DNA of 64,000 bases from Hyaloraphidium curvatum. Lineage: Eukaryota; Monoblepharomycota; Hyaloraphidiomycetes; Hyaloraphidiales; Hyaloraphidiaceae. This document shows, in pieces, positions 11,433-21,701 of this stretch; position 1 is the first letter of the stretch, and the number at the start of each line of letters is the position of its first letter. The stretch covers positions 620,001 to 684,000 of the forward strand of contig JAIVFI010000020.1 of NCBI GenBank assembly GCA_025558095.1. The letters run 5' to 3'. The translations under genes and the position numbers were made by a program. The notes beneath the pieces are model-generated. The model was not told the DNA's origin. It made no database searches and worked only from the letters and a program-made list of their open reading frames with translations.

Positions 11433-13196
11433 ATGGCGGCGGCGCCAACGTTCGCGCCGCGAGAATATTGGCCCGCGTTCGAGGAGACGCTCGGCTTCGG
11501 GGAAGCGGACCTCGAGAAGTGGTTCGACTACAGGTCAGGCCGGATCCGATTTCTCAGGCGAGAGATGGGCACCAACGCGTCCACCTTCAGGCGGAAGTAC
11601 AACGAGAAGGCCGCCGGGCTTTGGCGGATCGGAGATAAGCTCTATGACCTGACGAAATTCGTGGACCAGCACCCCGGGGGGCCGGAGTGGCTCCAGATGA
11701 CTCGCGTTGGTTCCTGGTCTTGTCGAATCGGCTTTGACTGGACGTGGGAACGCGCTCTAGGGAACGGATATCACAGAGGCATTCGAGGCTCACCACCCGG
11801 GCATCGAGGCCGTGAGGAAGATTGCGGAGAAGTACTATGTGCGGGACGCGGACTGGCCACGCGAGAGCCCCGTCACCTTCGAGCCCGACGGCTTCTACGC
11901 CGTGCTCCGCGAGCGGGTCAACAAGAGGGTCAAGGAGATCGGACCGTGGCCCGCTCGACTGTCGAAGGCCATCGCGGACACCACGGCGGCCAGCTTCGTG
12001 GGCCTGTGCCTCGCCGCGGCCTACAAGCGGAGCCTGCCGCTCGCCCTCGCCGCGGGGATCAACGGCGGTATCCTCGGCGTCATGGCGCACAACTGGGTCC
12101 ACCAGAAGAGGCAGTTCCGGTGGCTCTACATGGAACTCTCGGGCGGGTCCCACGATGCTCTGCGGATGCACCACACTTACAGCGTGGGTGCGCCGGGTTG
12201 GTCCTTCCCTTTGCAACTCACATGGCGATCCGCAGCACCACCTGTACCCCAACACGTCCCTCGATGTTGAGCTCCCCCTCTTCGAGGCGATCAGTGAGTG
12301 AAGACTTATCGCTGCACGATCCCTGTCGTTGTTGATTGACCGTACCTGTAGCTGGACTCAACTGGTGGCCTGCGGGACCCAAGTCTAGCCGCAGCCTGTT
12401 CATCAACTACCTGAGTGGGTGCACCGTGTGCCAGCTCAGTGGCTATCGCTTACTGGTCGTGCCGATTGCAGAATATCACTTGCGACTCATCTTTCTCGGT
12501 CTCCTCGGCTCGGCCACCGCTCCCCTCCAAGTCTTGGCCGGGAAGGCCAAGAAGAAGGACACCATCAGCTACGTACTTCTGCTCGCCATGCTCCTCGCTC
12601 GGCGGAGATCCCCGGTGCCGAACTCCAAGTCCCTCCGGGGAATGCTGGAAACCTATGGGCTCTGGGCCGTCGCCAGGTCCTTCGGTGCCTGGTGGGGACT
12701 GAACGTGGGCTTGCTGGCCGGGCACTATGGGTGGGTTGGGTCGTCGTCGTGAGGCCCAGCACGCAGCTGATTTTCCCACAGCGACGAGGCGTGGCGGCAG
12801 GGCGATCTGGCGCCGCCCGTCAAGAAGATCCGCGACTTTGGCCTTCTCCAGCTCGAAGCCACGAGCGACCGGGTGGAGCTGTACGCGCCCAACCACGACC
12901 TCATGCTCCCCTTCATCCTCTCGACCTTTGGCGACCACAGCATGCACCACCTCTTCCCCACCGTGGACCACGCGTACCACCGCCACCTCTACGGCGACCT
13001 CGCCGAGGTGTGCAACCGGTTCGGGATCCGCTTCGCGTTCACGAGCACGTGGGACGAGATCGTCATGTTCTGGCGGCAGATATCCAGGATCGACCCGCTC
13101 AAGTCGAGCAGGCGGGTCGAGTGGGACGGGACCAACAGCCGCGGATGGGTCGACGGGAAGATGGGTTTCAAGGTCGGAGCCGAGCCGAAAGCATAG
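11433..13196 (+). CDS. Cytochrome b5-related fatty-acid desaturase (Cyt-b5-r type)
   Basis: Six exons: 11433-11705, 11761-12183, 12236-12293, 12352-12414, 12472-12730, 12782-13196; 496 aa. The N-terminal cytochrome b5 domain has the heme motif HPGG near residue 80 followed by TRGTDITEAFEAHHPG, the signature of animal cytochrome b5-related proteins. The C-terminal fatty-acid desaturase domain has three His clusters: HNWVHQ near 200, HHTYSHHLYPN near 228-238 (rebuilt only by splicing out intron 2) and GDHSMHH near 412. These should bind the di-iron centre, with electrons delivered from the fused b5 domain at the ER membrane. Substrate and double-bond position are unknown. Introns are 51-58 nt, three with GTGGGT donors. 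Confidence 0.92.
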
Positions 13197-13307
13197 ATTG
13201 GGCCATCAGCAACGAACCACATTTGAAGTAGAGCAGCGGTCTGGCATCCGGCCCGACTCGTTCCGCCGCCGCTCCCAACGTCCCGACAAACAAACAGACT
13301 CTTCGAA

Positions 13308-14422
13308 ATGATCATCAAGGGCAAAGTCGCGCTCGTCACGGGCGGCACCGAGGTGCTTTGTGTCGCTGCACTCGCCAAGTCGGGCCGGAATGACCGCCTG
13401 CCGCGTCCCCGAAGGGCATCGGTCTGGCCATCGTCGAGCGGCTCCTAGACGAGGGCGCGCGGGTCATCATCGCCAACCGGTCCGTGGCAAATGCGGAGAA
13501 GGTGCTGCCGGACCTGAGGAAGAAGCGGAACATTGGAGAGCGGGAGGTCACCTTCGTCAAGATGGTGCGGAAGCTCGTGGTCGTGTCTGCCGCGTCGGCC
13601 AGCTCACCCAACTCGAAACTCCCTGCCTTTTGGTGCTTGCAGGACGCCACGGTCATGGACGATGTCCGGAACGCGTTCCAGGCGGCGGTCGACTTTGCCG
13701 ACGGCGAGCTCTCCATCGTCATTGCCAACGCCGGTTTCAGCTCCGATGTTTATGCCCGTGACCTCAAATCCGGCAACGACGAGGGCTGGATGCGCGGGAT
13801 TCAGGGCAACCTGGTCGGCACCATCCTCCTGGGCCGCCTCTCGCTCACGTACTGGCTGGAGAAGGAGCGCAACGGCGTGTTTGTCGTGACCAGCTCCGTC
13901 AACGGCATGCACGGGTTCTACCACGGCGCGGCGCGCGGGCATCCTTCCGTTTCCTGTGGGTGCGAAGCGTACGTGCCGAATGGCATGATCCTGAGCACCG
14001 TGCCTCCTCCAGACCCCGTCGTCAAGGCGGCCCAGATCTCATACGTCGAAACCACCCAGGCAACCATCGACGCCCGCGCCCGCAACAAGGGCATGCCGCA
14101 CGGCAACCAGCGATTCCATGCTATACTTCCGGGCGCCGTCTTCACGAACATCTGGGGCGCCTCGACTCCGGTAAGCATCCCGAGCTTGCTCGGCTGCCTT
14201 TGCTCACATGTTGGCCTGCAGGAGGAAGTCGTGAAGCAGGGGCTCGCGAGGGACAACTGGGTGCCGATGGACAAGCTGGTGGACGCCTACATCGACGTCA
14301 TCGTGGACGAAACCAAGCGGGGGACAACGTGGGTGGTCGGCGGATCGGCGGGCAAGGCGGTCCGCTACCCGGACCCGCCGTCGGTCGACATGGAAAAGTA
14401 CTTTGTCAAGGCGACGATCTGA
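13308..14422 (+). CDS. Short-chain dehydrogenase/reductase
   Basis: Five exons: 13308-13352, 13415-13564, 13643-13955, 14013-14170, 14222-14422; 288 aa. The Rossmann motif TGGTEGIG is at residues 11-18, the NAG motif is present (ANAGFS), the catalytic Ser is in TSSVNG, and YPVVK supplies the YxxxK pair near residue 170. The Tyr codon is split by intron 3 (T|AC), so an unspliced frame appears to lack the catalytic residue. The gene starts 111 bp after the desaturase stop on the same strand, but fungal genes need not be co-transcribed. Substrate is unknown; 15-hydroxyprostaglandin-dehydrogenase-like SDRs have a similar layout. Confidence 0.88.
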
Positions 14423-14566
14423 TTTTGATTAGTGTGCGATGAGGTGTGAATCAGTTTGCGTCGTGGGAAAGCCACATGACGTGTCGTAGAGCGACCTCCC
14501 CCTCGCCCCTCAACGCCGGCCCTTCAAGCGTGTCCCGCTTCTACTTGCACTTTTCTCGCCCACGCA

Positions 14567-15596
14567 ATGGCTACCGCGGAGACCCACAGAGCGCCCTGTA
14601 AGCCTGTGCGCCCTTAGCCGTTCCGGCTCGTGAATGACTGGCGCCTTCGGGAGCATCCTTGGGGGCCGCCGTCTCCTCCGAGCTCCTTCGTATCCGCACC
14701 GCCGCAGAACAGTTTGATTGGTCGCCGCTGGAGAGGGTGCTCGTCACCCGGAAAAGGTTCACGAGCGATGCCGCCAAGAAGCTGGTGAAGGTCGGTGTCA
14801 TTCGATCGCTCGGCATGCTCAGTCAGTGACATTGCCCCAGGAGCTTTCCCGGTTCCTCGTTCTCAAAGCCTTGCTCGGAGATCTCGACGCCAGCGTGCTC
14901 TCGCCGTCGGGCCCCATCGATACAGCCTGGCACGAGCTGCTGCTCATGCCAACCATGTACCTCGACGTCTGCACCCGTCTCCTCCGGAAGGAAGACCTCG
15001 CGGCGGGCCGCTTGGTGATCGGACACAACCCCCTTGGCGGTCACGATGGGGAAAGAGCGGCAAGGCTTCGGGCCGCGGTGCTGCTTTACAGGAAGGCGTT
15101 TGGGGAGTGCGAGGGTCGTCTCTGGAGGGACGATGTGCTGGTGAAGAGGTTGGAAGAGGCTCTGCCGCCGGAGCAGCAGTCGATTCCGTACCTGTTTGAT
15201 CTCGGAGATTGCGAGCTGCATGGGACCGTCAAGTTCGGCGCGCGCTCGACGGACAAGGAGTACATCAACCAGCTACCGACGTTTGTGAAGAAGAAGGCCA
15301 GGGTGGCGGAGGTGGTCGATCATCCTAAGCTCGGATGGTGCCTGCACGTCGGCACGAGCCCGTTCTGGATCAGAATCGTCGACACCGAGCGCCGTACCTT
15401 TCTTGTTTTCCCCGAAGGCCCGGAGGAGACGGTCCAAACCGTCATGGCTAGGATCCAAGCTGTCGTTCCTTTCAGTTTGGAGTACCATCGGCTGCTGTTC
15501 GAGGGTCAGCGTCTCTTTGACAGGGATACTCTTGGGCATTGGCGGGTTGAATCGGGAGACGCGCTCATGATGGCAGAGGAGATCGGAGGCTGCTGA
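14567..15596 (+). CDS. GRDP/DUF1399-like protein with C-terminal ubiquitin-like domain
   Basis: Exons 14567-14597, 14654-14790 and 14841-15596; 307 aa. The N-terminal half has the pattern PIDTAWHELLLMP...C...IGHNPLGG, resembling the glycine-rich-domain protein (GRDP, DUF1399) motif WH-L--P--Y---C and (I)xHNP. The last 70 residues look like ubiquitin: a beta strand TFLVFPEG, a helix with MARIQAVVPF, the YHRLLFEGQRL strand, and an end in EEIGGC. The Gly-Gly one residue from the C terminus is unusual for an adaptor UBL. The third exon joins by a 50-nt intron whose sequence contains a stop in frame, so splicing is required. Function is unknown; the UBL suggests a proteasome or conjugation link. 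Confidence 0.75.
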
Positions 15597-15666
15597 GCAC
15601 GGACTTTACGCCGTCGAGGATTGGACTGAATCTTTCCAGTAACTGACACAAGTTGGGTACATCGCA

Positions 15667-16821
15667 TTACAACTTCCCTCCCTGGCCTCCACCCGCCTCC
15701 GCCAGCGCCGCCTTGACCGCCGCCACGGCCCCCCGGATCAGTCCGTCCGTCGACCTCTCGGTCTGGTTGATGGTAGCCGTGAGCACCACCCCCGTCTCGC
15801 GGTGCATGTACATCACGACGCCCCAATAGCCCGTGTGGCCCAGGAACACCATGCCGTCGTACTCGCGCGCGATCACGCCCAGCCCGTAGCCCAGCGTCCC
15901 GGCACGGAGCTGCATCTCGGCGGCATCAAACTCGCGGAACCGCCAGTGCAGCATCTCCGTCAGCAGCGGCTCGGGAACGACCTTCCCACCGAGGAGCGCG
16001 ACAACGAAAGCCGCGAGGTCGTCCACGGTCGACACCAGGCCGCCCCCGGCCCAATCCGTCGTGCCGTGCATGGCGAGAGCATCGCGGGTGCCGATGTAGG
16101 GGTGCGAGATGGGCGCGCCGCGATGCGTCTCGTGGCCCTCGAGGTAGGTGTCCTTAAGGCCGAGCGGGTCGATGATCCGGGCGCGGTACGACTCGTGGAG
16201 CGGCCGGTCGTCAAGCTGCTCGATAGCCACGCCCAAGAGGACGTAGCCCGTGTCGTTGTAGGCATACTTTTGGAGGTCCGGCGCGAACGTGGGTTTGCCC
16301 CAGGCGATGGCACCTTCCAGCATCTCCCGCGGGGTCCAGAAGTGCTGCGGGTCGACCCATGCCGCCCGGCCGAAACCTTTGGACATAGCGTAGTCGAAGA
16401 GGCCCGAAGAGTGTGTCAAGCAGTGCCGTATGGTTACCTTGCGGCCGGATGACACGCCTTCGAGCACGTGCAGCCGGTCCACGACGTCCAGGATCCCCGA
16501 AGGCAAGTACGAGGCAACTGGCTCGTCGAGTTTAATCTTCCCCTCGCCCACGAGCTGAAGCACGACCGCGGCGGTGAAGGTCTTGGTGACCGACGCGATC
16601 CGGAACGTCGTCGCGGCGTGGGCACGGGCTCCGGCTCCCTCCCTGGGGCCCGCGGGCTCGTCTGCGGCACGCACAAGACCGCCGGACGCGTGGCGCGAGG
16701 AGAAATCGAGGGGAGGGACGTCGACTCGGAGGACGCACGCGGCGCCGTCGTGAGCAGCCTCGGCGTCGGCGAGGCGCTGAAGCTCGGCTGCGAGGCGCGG
16801 GTGGGTGGAAAAGGCTGCCAT
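15667..16821 (-). CDS. Serine beta-lactamase-like hydrolase
   Basis: Single exon, 384 aa from the ATG at 16821 (an in-frame upstream ATG at 16977 is unlikely). The class-C beta-lactamase/DD-peptidase fold is indicated by SVTK (SxxK nucleophile and Lys) near residue 77, the Tyr motif YNDTGY near 187 and HTGYWG near 330 in place of the KTG box. In eukaryotes this family includes esterases, D-aminopeptidases and LACTB-like proteins, so antibiotic resistance should not be inferred. The lack of introns among intron-rich neighbours may point to retroposition or bacterial transfer. The C terminus -GKL resembles a weak peroxisomal signal. Confidence 0.88.
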   Translation of the reverse strand: MAAFSTHPRLAAELQRLADAEAAHDGAACVLRVDVPPLDFSSRHASGGLVRAADEPAGPREGAGARAHAATTFRIASVTKTFTAAVVLQLVGEGKIKLDEPVASYLPSGILDVVDRLHVLEGVSSGRKVTIRHCLTHSSGLFDYAMSKGFGRAAWVDPQHFWTPREMLEGAIAWGKPTFAPDLQKYAYNDTGYVLLGVAIEQLDDRPLHESYRARIIDPLGLKDTYLEGHETHRGAPISHPYIGTRDALAMHGTTDWAGGGLVSTVDDLAAFVVALLGGKVVPEPLLTEMLHWRFREFDAAEMQLRAGTLGYGLGVIAREYDGMVFLGHTGYWGVVMYMHRETGVVLTATINQTERSTDGLIRGAVAAVKAALAEAGGGQGGKL

Positions 16822-16981
16822 GGAGATGGCGGGATGTAGCGGCCCGCGATGAATGACGCGGAAAGGCGCGGAAACCGGAGCTACTGGGAGACGGAACGGA
16901 GCAGCTCGACTTATCCGAACGCGACAATGCTGGCGCTTCAACGCGATCCGAGCGCGACGACTACATCCGACCTTCACGCGA

Positions 16982-18059
16982 TCATTTCAAAGCCACGGCA
17001 GTGAGCCAGACGGCCCCGATCGCCATGAGACCCACGATGCCGGGCGCGACCACCGTTGGGATGGCTTTCGCGAACTGGCCCGAGGGAATCACAGGCGTAA
17101 GGCTCAGACTTCGGTCAGTGCCAGGGAGCGGCAAGCTGACCTTGGCATAGCGCTCGAGGGTCTTCATGTGCCCCGAAAAGACTTGGCGTTCGTTGATCCG
17201 GGGGAACGGCACGTCTGGGATCGCGCAGCCGAGGAACTTGCAGAGCGGGCCCCATCCCTCCTTCACGTTGAAGACGAGGAGATTCTGCGGAGAGCATACT
17301 GCTGGATGAGCTGATCCATTCGTGAGAGCCATGCACCAACCTTTGAATCCACATTGGCCCTGACGCTCTCGTTCCAGGCCACGTAGGCCGCTTCCAGCTT
17401 CGCTTCCGACAGAGCCTCCTTCATGGCATCCAAGGCTGCCCTCCATCCCCTCTTCCTCTCAATCTCGATCACGTCGGTGCCCATCCAAACGTCGAGCATA
17501 AACGGGAACATCGTGCCCATCCCCTTGATGATCCAGAACACCGCCCACTCCGGCACCCCCGCGTCGTGCATCTCGTGGAGCCAGCGGTAGTTGTCCGTGA
17601 TGGCATGTGCGATCGTTTCGCGGGCGGACTCGGCCCACGCCCTCGGGGTGTCGCGCACGGTGTGGACTACCTTGACGTCCGGGTTGCGGCGCAGGATTTG
17701 CTCGTACACCAGGCAACCTGGGCGACGCTACAATTCAGCAGCTGGAGGATGGCCAGGAGGGACGATGCGTACCTGGTAGGTCACACTGCGACTTGTATCC
17801 CTTGAACACGTCATCGAGCTTGGGCTCGCCTCCGTGCTTCACATCTACGCGCGCCGGATTCAGAGGGCCGTTCGTTTCGAGCGCCGGACTACAACGTCCC
17901 ACCCCGAAAGACCCCGATCCAGTCCGAGAACATGTTCCTACCAATGACCTCGATCATGTGGTGGCACGGGCCGAAGCCGAGGATCTCCAGGGCCTCCTTG
18001 AGCGACGCCGTGCCCGTGCGGCCCCATCCTGAGCCGATCACGCGCAGGTCTGCGGTCAT
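16982..18059 (-). CDS. Fungal sulfotransferase-family (Sulfotransfer_4-like) P-loop protein with C-terminal TM anchor
   Basis: Exons 17932-18059, 17773-17888, 17341-17717 and 16982-17284; 307 aa. The N terminus VIGSGWGRTGTASLKEAL is the 5'-phosphosulfate-binding loop of this family, followed by the usual FGPCHHM. Later motifs are VVHTVRD (3'-phosphate binding) and NLLVFNVKEGWGPLCKFLG, which spans the last junction. The C terminus has one TM helix (GLMAIGAVWLTAV), seen in membrane-anchored relatives. Exon 1 is ambiguous: the donor could instead be GTAGGA at 17941 with the acceptor before 17844, shortening the protein. Members usually lack a known substrate and sulfotransferase activity is unproven. 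It is minus-strand and convergent with nothing; the serine hydrolase follows 160 bp downstream. Confidence 0.82.
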
Positions 18060-18395
18060 TTTGAGCGGCTTCGGCGCAAGAATCGATGGACGGGGTGTGT
18101 GAACTGGCCGTTGTTCGCGGCGGAGAAGTTGGTTCCTCCGGCTTGTCGAGTCACCACGAGCGCCACGTCAACGTCGGGCCAACGAACACCGTATGCTAAG
18201 CACCAAAATCAGGCGCAGCTCCGAAATGCGACAAATAGATATGGAATTTCGCGATAAACGGAAGGGCGAAATTGGATGATGCAATCAACCGCCGATCGCC
18301 GCGAAGAGGCCTCAGCGCCATGCGACGTCTGTAATTGATACATCATGTCTACTTTCTGCTTCATTGCCGTCATGAATTCGCGAGTCATCCTGATG
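18060..18395. other. Intergenic region
   Basis: About 335 bp between the sulfotransferase-like start and the MYND gene stop. It is AT-rich around 18190-18350 and must include the sulfotransferase promoter. No gene or repeat seen. Confidence 0.3.
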
Positions 18396-19635
18396 TCACT
18401 CGGCCGCGTCCGCGCTGCCCCCGGCCGCCTCGGCCTGCTTGACCGCCGAGCACACGTCCCTGTGCCCCCCAGCCCACGCCCGCTTCTGGCAATCGATTCC
18501 GCAGTACACCGCCGTCAGGCAGCGCTTGCATCGACGAAGCTGGACGCCTGGGCCGGCGGGCTTTCCGCACTCGTCGCACCGCTCCCCGCGCGTTTTCCCG
18601 ACGAGCCTGTTGTTGCCGCAGCACGGGCACTTGAGAACCTTCCCGCCCTCGAGGCCCTTCTCCAGCGACTCTAGATTTTCCTGGAGGTGTTTGCCGGCCT
18701 GATCGTAGCGCAGGCGGAGGGGCAGGGAGTCGTGGAAGGCGCGGAGCCCTTCGAGCAGGTGGTACGCTGGAGTTGGGAGGCCCTGCGGCAGTGATCCGGT
18801 TGGTGAATGAGATGAGGGGCGGCCACTTTGATTCCGGTACCTCCTGTGCGAGCTTGCGGGAATGATCGGCCCACTTTTCCGGCGTCTGTAAGAACATCCG
18901 CCTGAGGGTGTCCGCGAAGAGGGCGTAGTGCAGCGCGACCTCCTTCGGCCCCACAACCGGCTCGTCATTCCTGCGGCGACGCGAAACGAGTATCAACCCT
19001 GCATCGACCGCCGGCCTCAGGATGAGCATGAGATCGGCGACGAGATCGAGGAACTCGACGTCGCGTGCGAGCCTCCTGGCAGCCGTCTGCGACATGGCGA
19101 GCTCCGAGAGGAGGCGGAAGACGAGAAACTCCTTGGAAATGACGAAAAAGCCGCCGTAGACCGAGTACAGCGGGTCGCCAGCAGAAGGGGCGTCGCTTGC
19201 GTCGTCGCCGTCCTCCCACCGGGGCGTCCACCCCGCCGCGGAGGCCATTCTTCCGAGCTTGACAACGGCCTGACGAACCTGATGGAACGTGCTTCCGAAA
19301 GTCTGGAGCCCAACTTCGTTCCGCAGCTCTGCTGGCGTGCGGTCGGAAGGCACGCGCTTGCCCGGCGGGAAGAAGGGCGCTCCAACGCCCTGAAAATCAG
19401 GCCCCTTCACGAAGAAGCTGACCATACTGTGCATGTTCTGCAGAGCCGAGAAGATCCGGCGACGTGTCGTTCGGGCCATGTCCACCGTCCAGAAATCCGG
19501 CCACTCGGAAGAGTCGCTGGAAAGGAACTCGTCGGCGACGCCGGAGAGGTACGTTGCGAGGTCCACAGCGGTGTTCGAGACGTTTTCAACCATGTCGGCA
19601 CTGTCGAACTCCTTCCACTTGGCGCGAGGGGACAT
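18396..19635 (-). CDS. MYND zinc-finger protein
   Basis: Exons 18841-19635 and 18396-18782; 393 aa. The C-terminal MYND finger (about residues 334-377) has all ligands: CDECGK, RRCKRC, AVYC, DCQKR and HRDVC. Just before it lies a CPCCGNN...C segment that adds a possible third zinc site. The N-terminal 260 residues are helical and unrecognised, as is common for fungal MYND proteins. MYND domains bind proline-rich peptides in transcriptional or chaperone complexes; no SET domain is present, so it is not an SMYD methyltransferase. The intron is 58 nt (GTACCG...GCAG). The start at 19635 was chosen because residues after it are conserved-looking and the preceding in-frame leader is not. Confidence 0.85.
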
Positions 19636-20048
19636 CGTGGCAGTGAAGTGAATGAGTCGGTCGTGGGGATGCGGGTCCCGCGTTAGCAAAGATCACTGCT
19701 GGAAACTTCCATAGAGCTTCAGCGATAAAAGCATAATGCTGTTGATGCAGTCAATTGTTCGGCGATGCCACCGAATCGGAAGCGCGAAACAGGGCATGAC
19801 TTTGATTTGGTCCCCTCGGCGACCTTTACGGTAGTCCATTCTTCGAGCTATGACCATTGAGCCCTCCCCGGCCGGCTATCATCTTATCATTCCTTTCCTT
19901 CTAGAGAACTTGATTCGGCTCTGGTTTCTGCCGGCGACCTTACTTGGCCGGGGGAATCTGCGCCTGCGGCAAAACCCGTTCCGAGCCCCGACGCCCAGAT
20001 AAACACCGCCCGGAGATCCGTCGCCCAGCGTCCCCCAACCGTGCCGCG
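19636..20048. promoter_or_regulatory. Divergent intergenic region between MYND and hydrolase genes
   Basis: About 413 bp with no exon recognised. It is markedly AT-rich near 19690-19920, contrasting with the coding flanks, and serves both neighbours. No named element found. Confidence 0.3.
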
Positions 20049-20981
20049 ATGCCAACCCTCGCCCTCCGCGGCTGCAACCTCGCCTACGAGCTCGTTCCCG
20101 GGCCCGCCGCCCACGCGGTCTTCGTCCACGCGTGCGCGGCCAACGCGTGGGCCACCACGCCCGCCGAGGTCGCCGCGCGCGGGATCGGCACGACCACCTA
20201 CGACCGCAGGGGCTACTTCCGCAGCCCGGGATCGACGGAATCGTGGGAACGGCAGGCGGAGGACCTTGCCGAGATAGTGCGGGCGACGGCGCCGGGGAAG
20301 AGGGCGGTTCTCGTTGGGTGGAGCCTCGGATCTGTGCCTTGCCTGATCGTCGCCCGGAAGCACCCCGAGCTCGTCAAGGTGAGTCCCAGGCTGACACGCT
20401 TATGCCGCGCCAGTGCTGAATGTCGCCAATGTGCCTAGGGCGTCGTGCTCGTCGAGCCTGCATACTCTATTTCCGGCTACCGCGGCGAAGGCGTTGGCCA
20501 CATGCTCCGCGGAGTAGTGACATGCCTCGTCTCTGGAAAACTTCCGTTCGAATTCCTGCGCCCCTTCGGCGCCCGTTCCTTCCTCCGCTGGGCGTTCGAC
20601 ACCGACCGCGCTACTGTTCCTGCCGACGTCGCGATCTCGCCGGACGGGTACGATGGAATGTCGGCAGCGGATCGGGAGGACATGATGCGCAACGCTTCGG
20701 CCATCTACGAGGAGCTCTCGACCGGGACGGGGGAGGCCGCGATCTCGGCGCAGCAGGTCGCCGAGATCGCGTGCCCCGTGACGGTGCTGGTCGGCAAGCA
20801 CACCGTGGCGGCGCTCCGGGAGAATGCGCCGAGGGTGCTCGGGATGCTGAGCCGGTCGGCGAACGCGAAGCTGGTCGAGGTGGAGGCAGCGACGCACCTC
20901 ATGCCGCTCCAAGAGGTCGGGGCGAAGGCAATCGCAGAGGCGGTCAGGGCAATGGCTTCTATTCCTGATTCCAAGATGTAG
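20049..20981 (+). CDS. Alpha/beta hydrolase
   Basis: Exons 20049-20378 and 20439-20981; 290 aa. The nucleophile elbow GWSLG sits near residues 90-94, an oxyanion-type FVHACAAN segment lies near residue 25, and the C-terminal ATHLMP supplies the likely catalytic His; the acid is probably in the LVGKHT region or nearby. The intron is 60 nt with a consensus GTGAGT donor and CCTAG acceptor. The protein ends -SKM, which fits the canonical peroxisomal PTS1 pattern [SAC][KRH][LM]. Its stop is 38 bp from the stop of the convergent SnoaL-like gene. Substrate cannot be read; members include esterases, haloperoxidase-like and ring-cleavage hydrolases. Confidence 0.87.
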
Positions 20982-21019
20982 ACATCGTTTCTTCAGAGCA
21001 ACAGGGTGCTGCTTGCTTC

Positions 21020-21569
21020 CTACTTGGCCGAGGCTCCGGCCTGCACCCGGCGGATCGCCTCGTGCCACACATCGTTGTTGCCCTCCTCCCTCGTGACGGT
21101 GAGCTTCAGCTTGCTGATCTTCCATCCATGGGCGGTGCGCTTGAAGCCGTTCTCGTACTTGCCGAACATGGTGTAGCGGCTGTTGCCCCGCGTGCCGTCG
21201 AGCCTGGATTCGGGAGACACCGTCAGCCAACACCACCCCCGAACATGTGACGGATCATCACCAGTGCTCGGCCCTCATTGTCGCCCTACAGGTCGCTTCG
21301 TCGCCATTCAAAAAGACCTGCACGTTGGTGATCATGTGCTGGGTGCAGTTGAACTGGGAGATTGCGCCCTTTGTCGAAGCGACGTGCGCCTCCAACGTCA
21401 ACGTAGCCGGCGGGAACCTGGAGTCCATGCCGCTAAAGTCCGCATCCAAGGGGTCCGTGAAGAGCTCGGCGAAGCCGGCAAAGTCCTTCTCGTCCACACA
21501 GGACCCGTAGCGGTCGATGAGGTCCCGGATCGCGTAGACGTCGGCGAGAGCTTTCGAGTCCATTAGCAT
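21020..21569 (-). CDS. SnoaL-like (NTF2-fold) protein
   Basis: Exons 21262-21569 and 21020-21203; 163 aa. ADVYAIRDLIDRYGSCVDE and FAELFTDPLDADFSG are typical of SnoaL_4 proteins: small cone-shaped NTF2-fold dimers acting as isomerases, dehydratases or steroid/polyketide cyclases. The Trp codon at the exon junction is split (TG|G) and the rest of the fold (RYTMFGKYENGFKRT) is in exon 2. Two in-frame ATGs lie at 21569 and 21563; either is possible. The gene is divergent with the SDR at 21702 (132 bp apart) and convergent with the hydrolase at 20049. Such a trio resembles bacterial catabolic clusters, although introns show it is adapted to a eukaryotic genome. Confidence 0.82.
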
Positions 21570-21701
21570 TGGTGGGCGCTGCGTCCGGCTCCGTGGCGAA
21601 AGACGGCTGATGGACGGTTTGGAGCAATGTCTCCCACGGCGCGCCAACGCGGTCGCCACGAACGCCAAGTCTTCCCCACCAATCTCGGTCGCACGCGCAG
21701 A

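Noticed and set aside
15667-16821. Serine hydrolase as an antibiotic-resistance beta-lactamase
   Set aside because: SxxK and YxN-type motifs are shared by many eukaryotic esterases and LACTB-like proteins; the KTG box is HTG and there is no signal peptide.
17845-17941. Alternative 97-nt intron in the sulfotransferase-like gene (donor GTAGGA)
   Set aside because: It is phase-compatible but shortens the region between HHM and the GEP motif below what the family usually has; kept only as an alternative.
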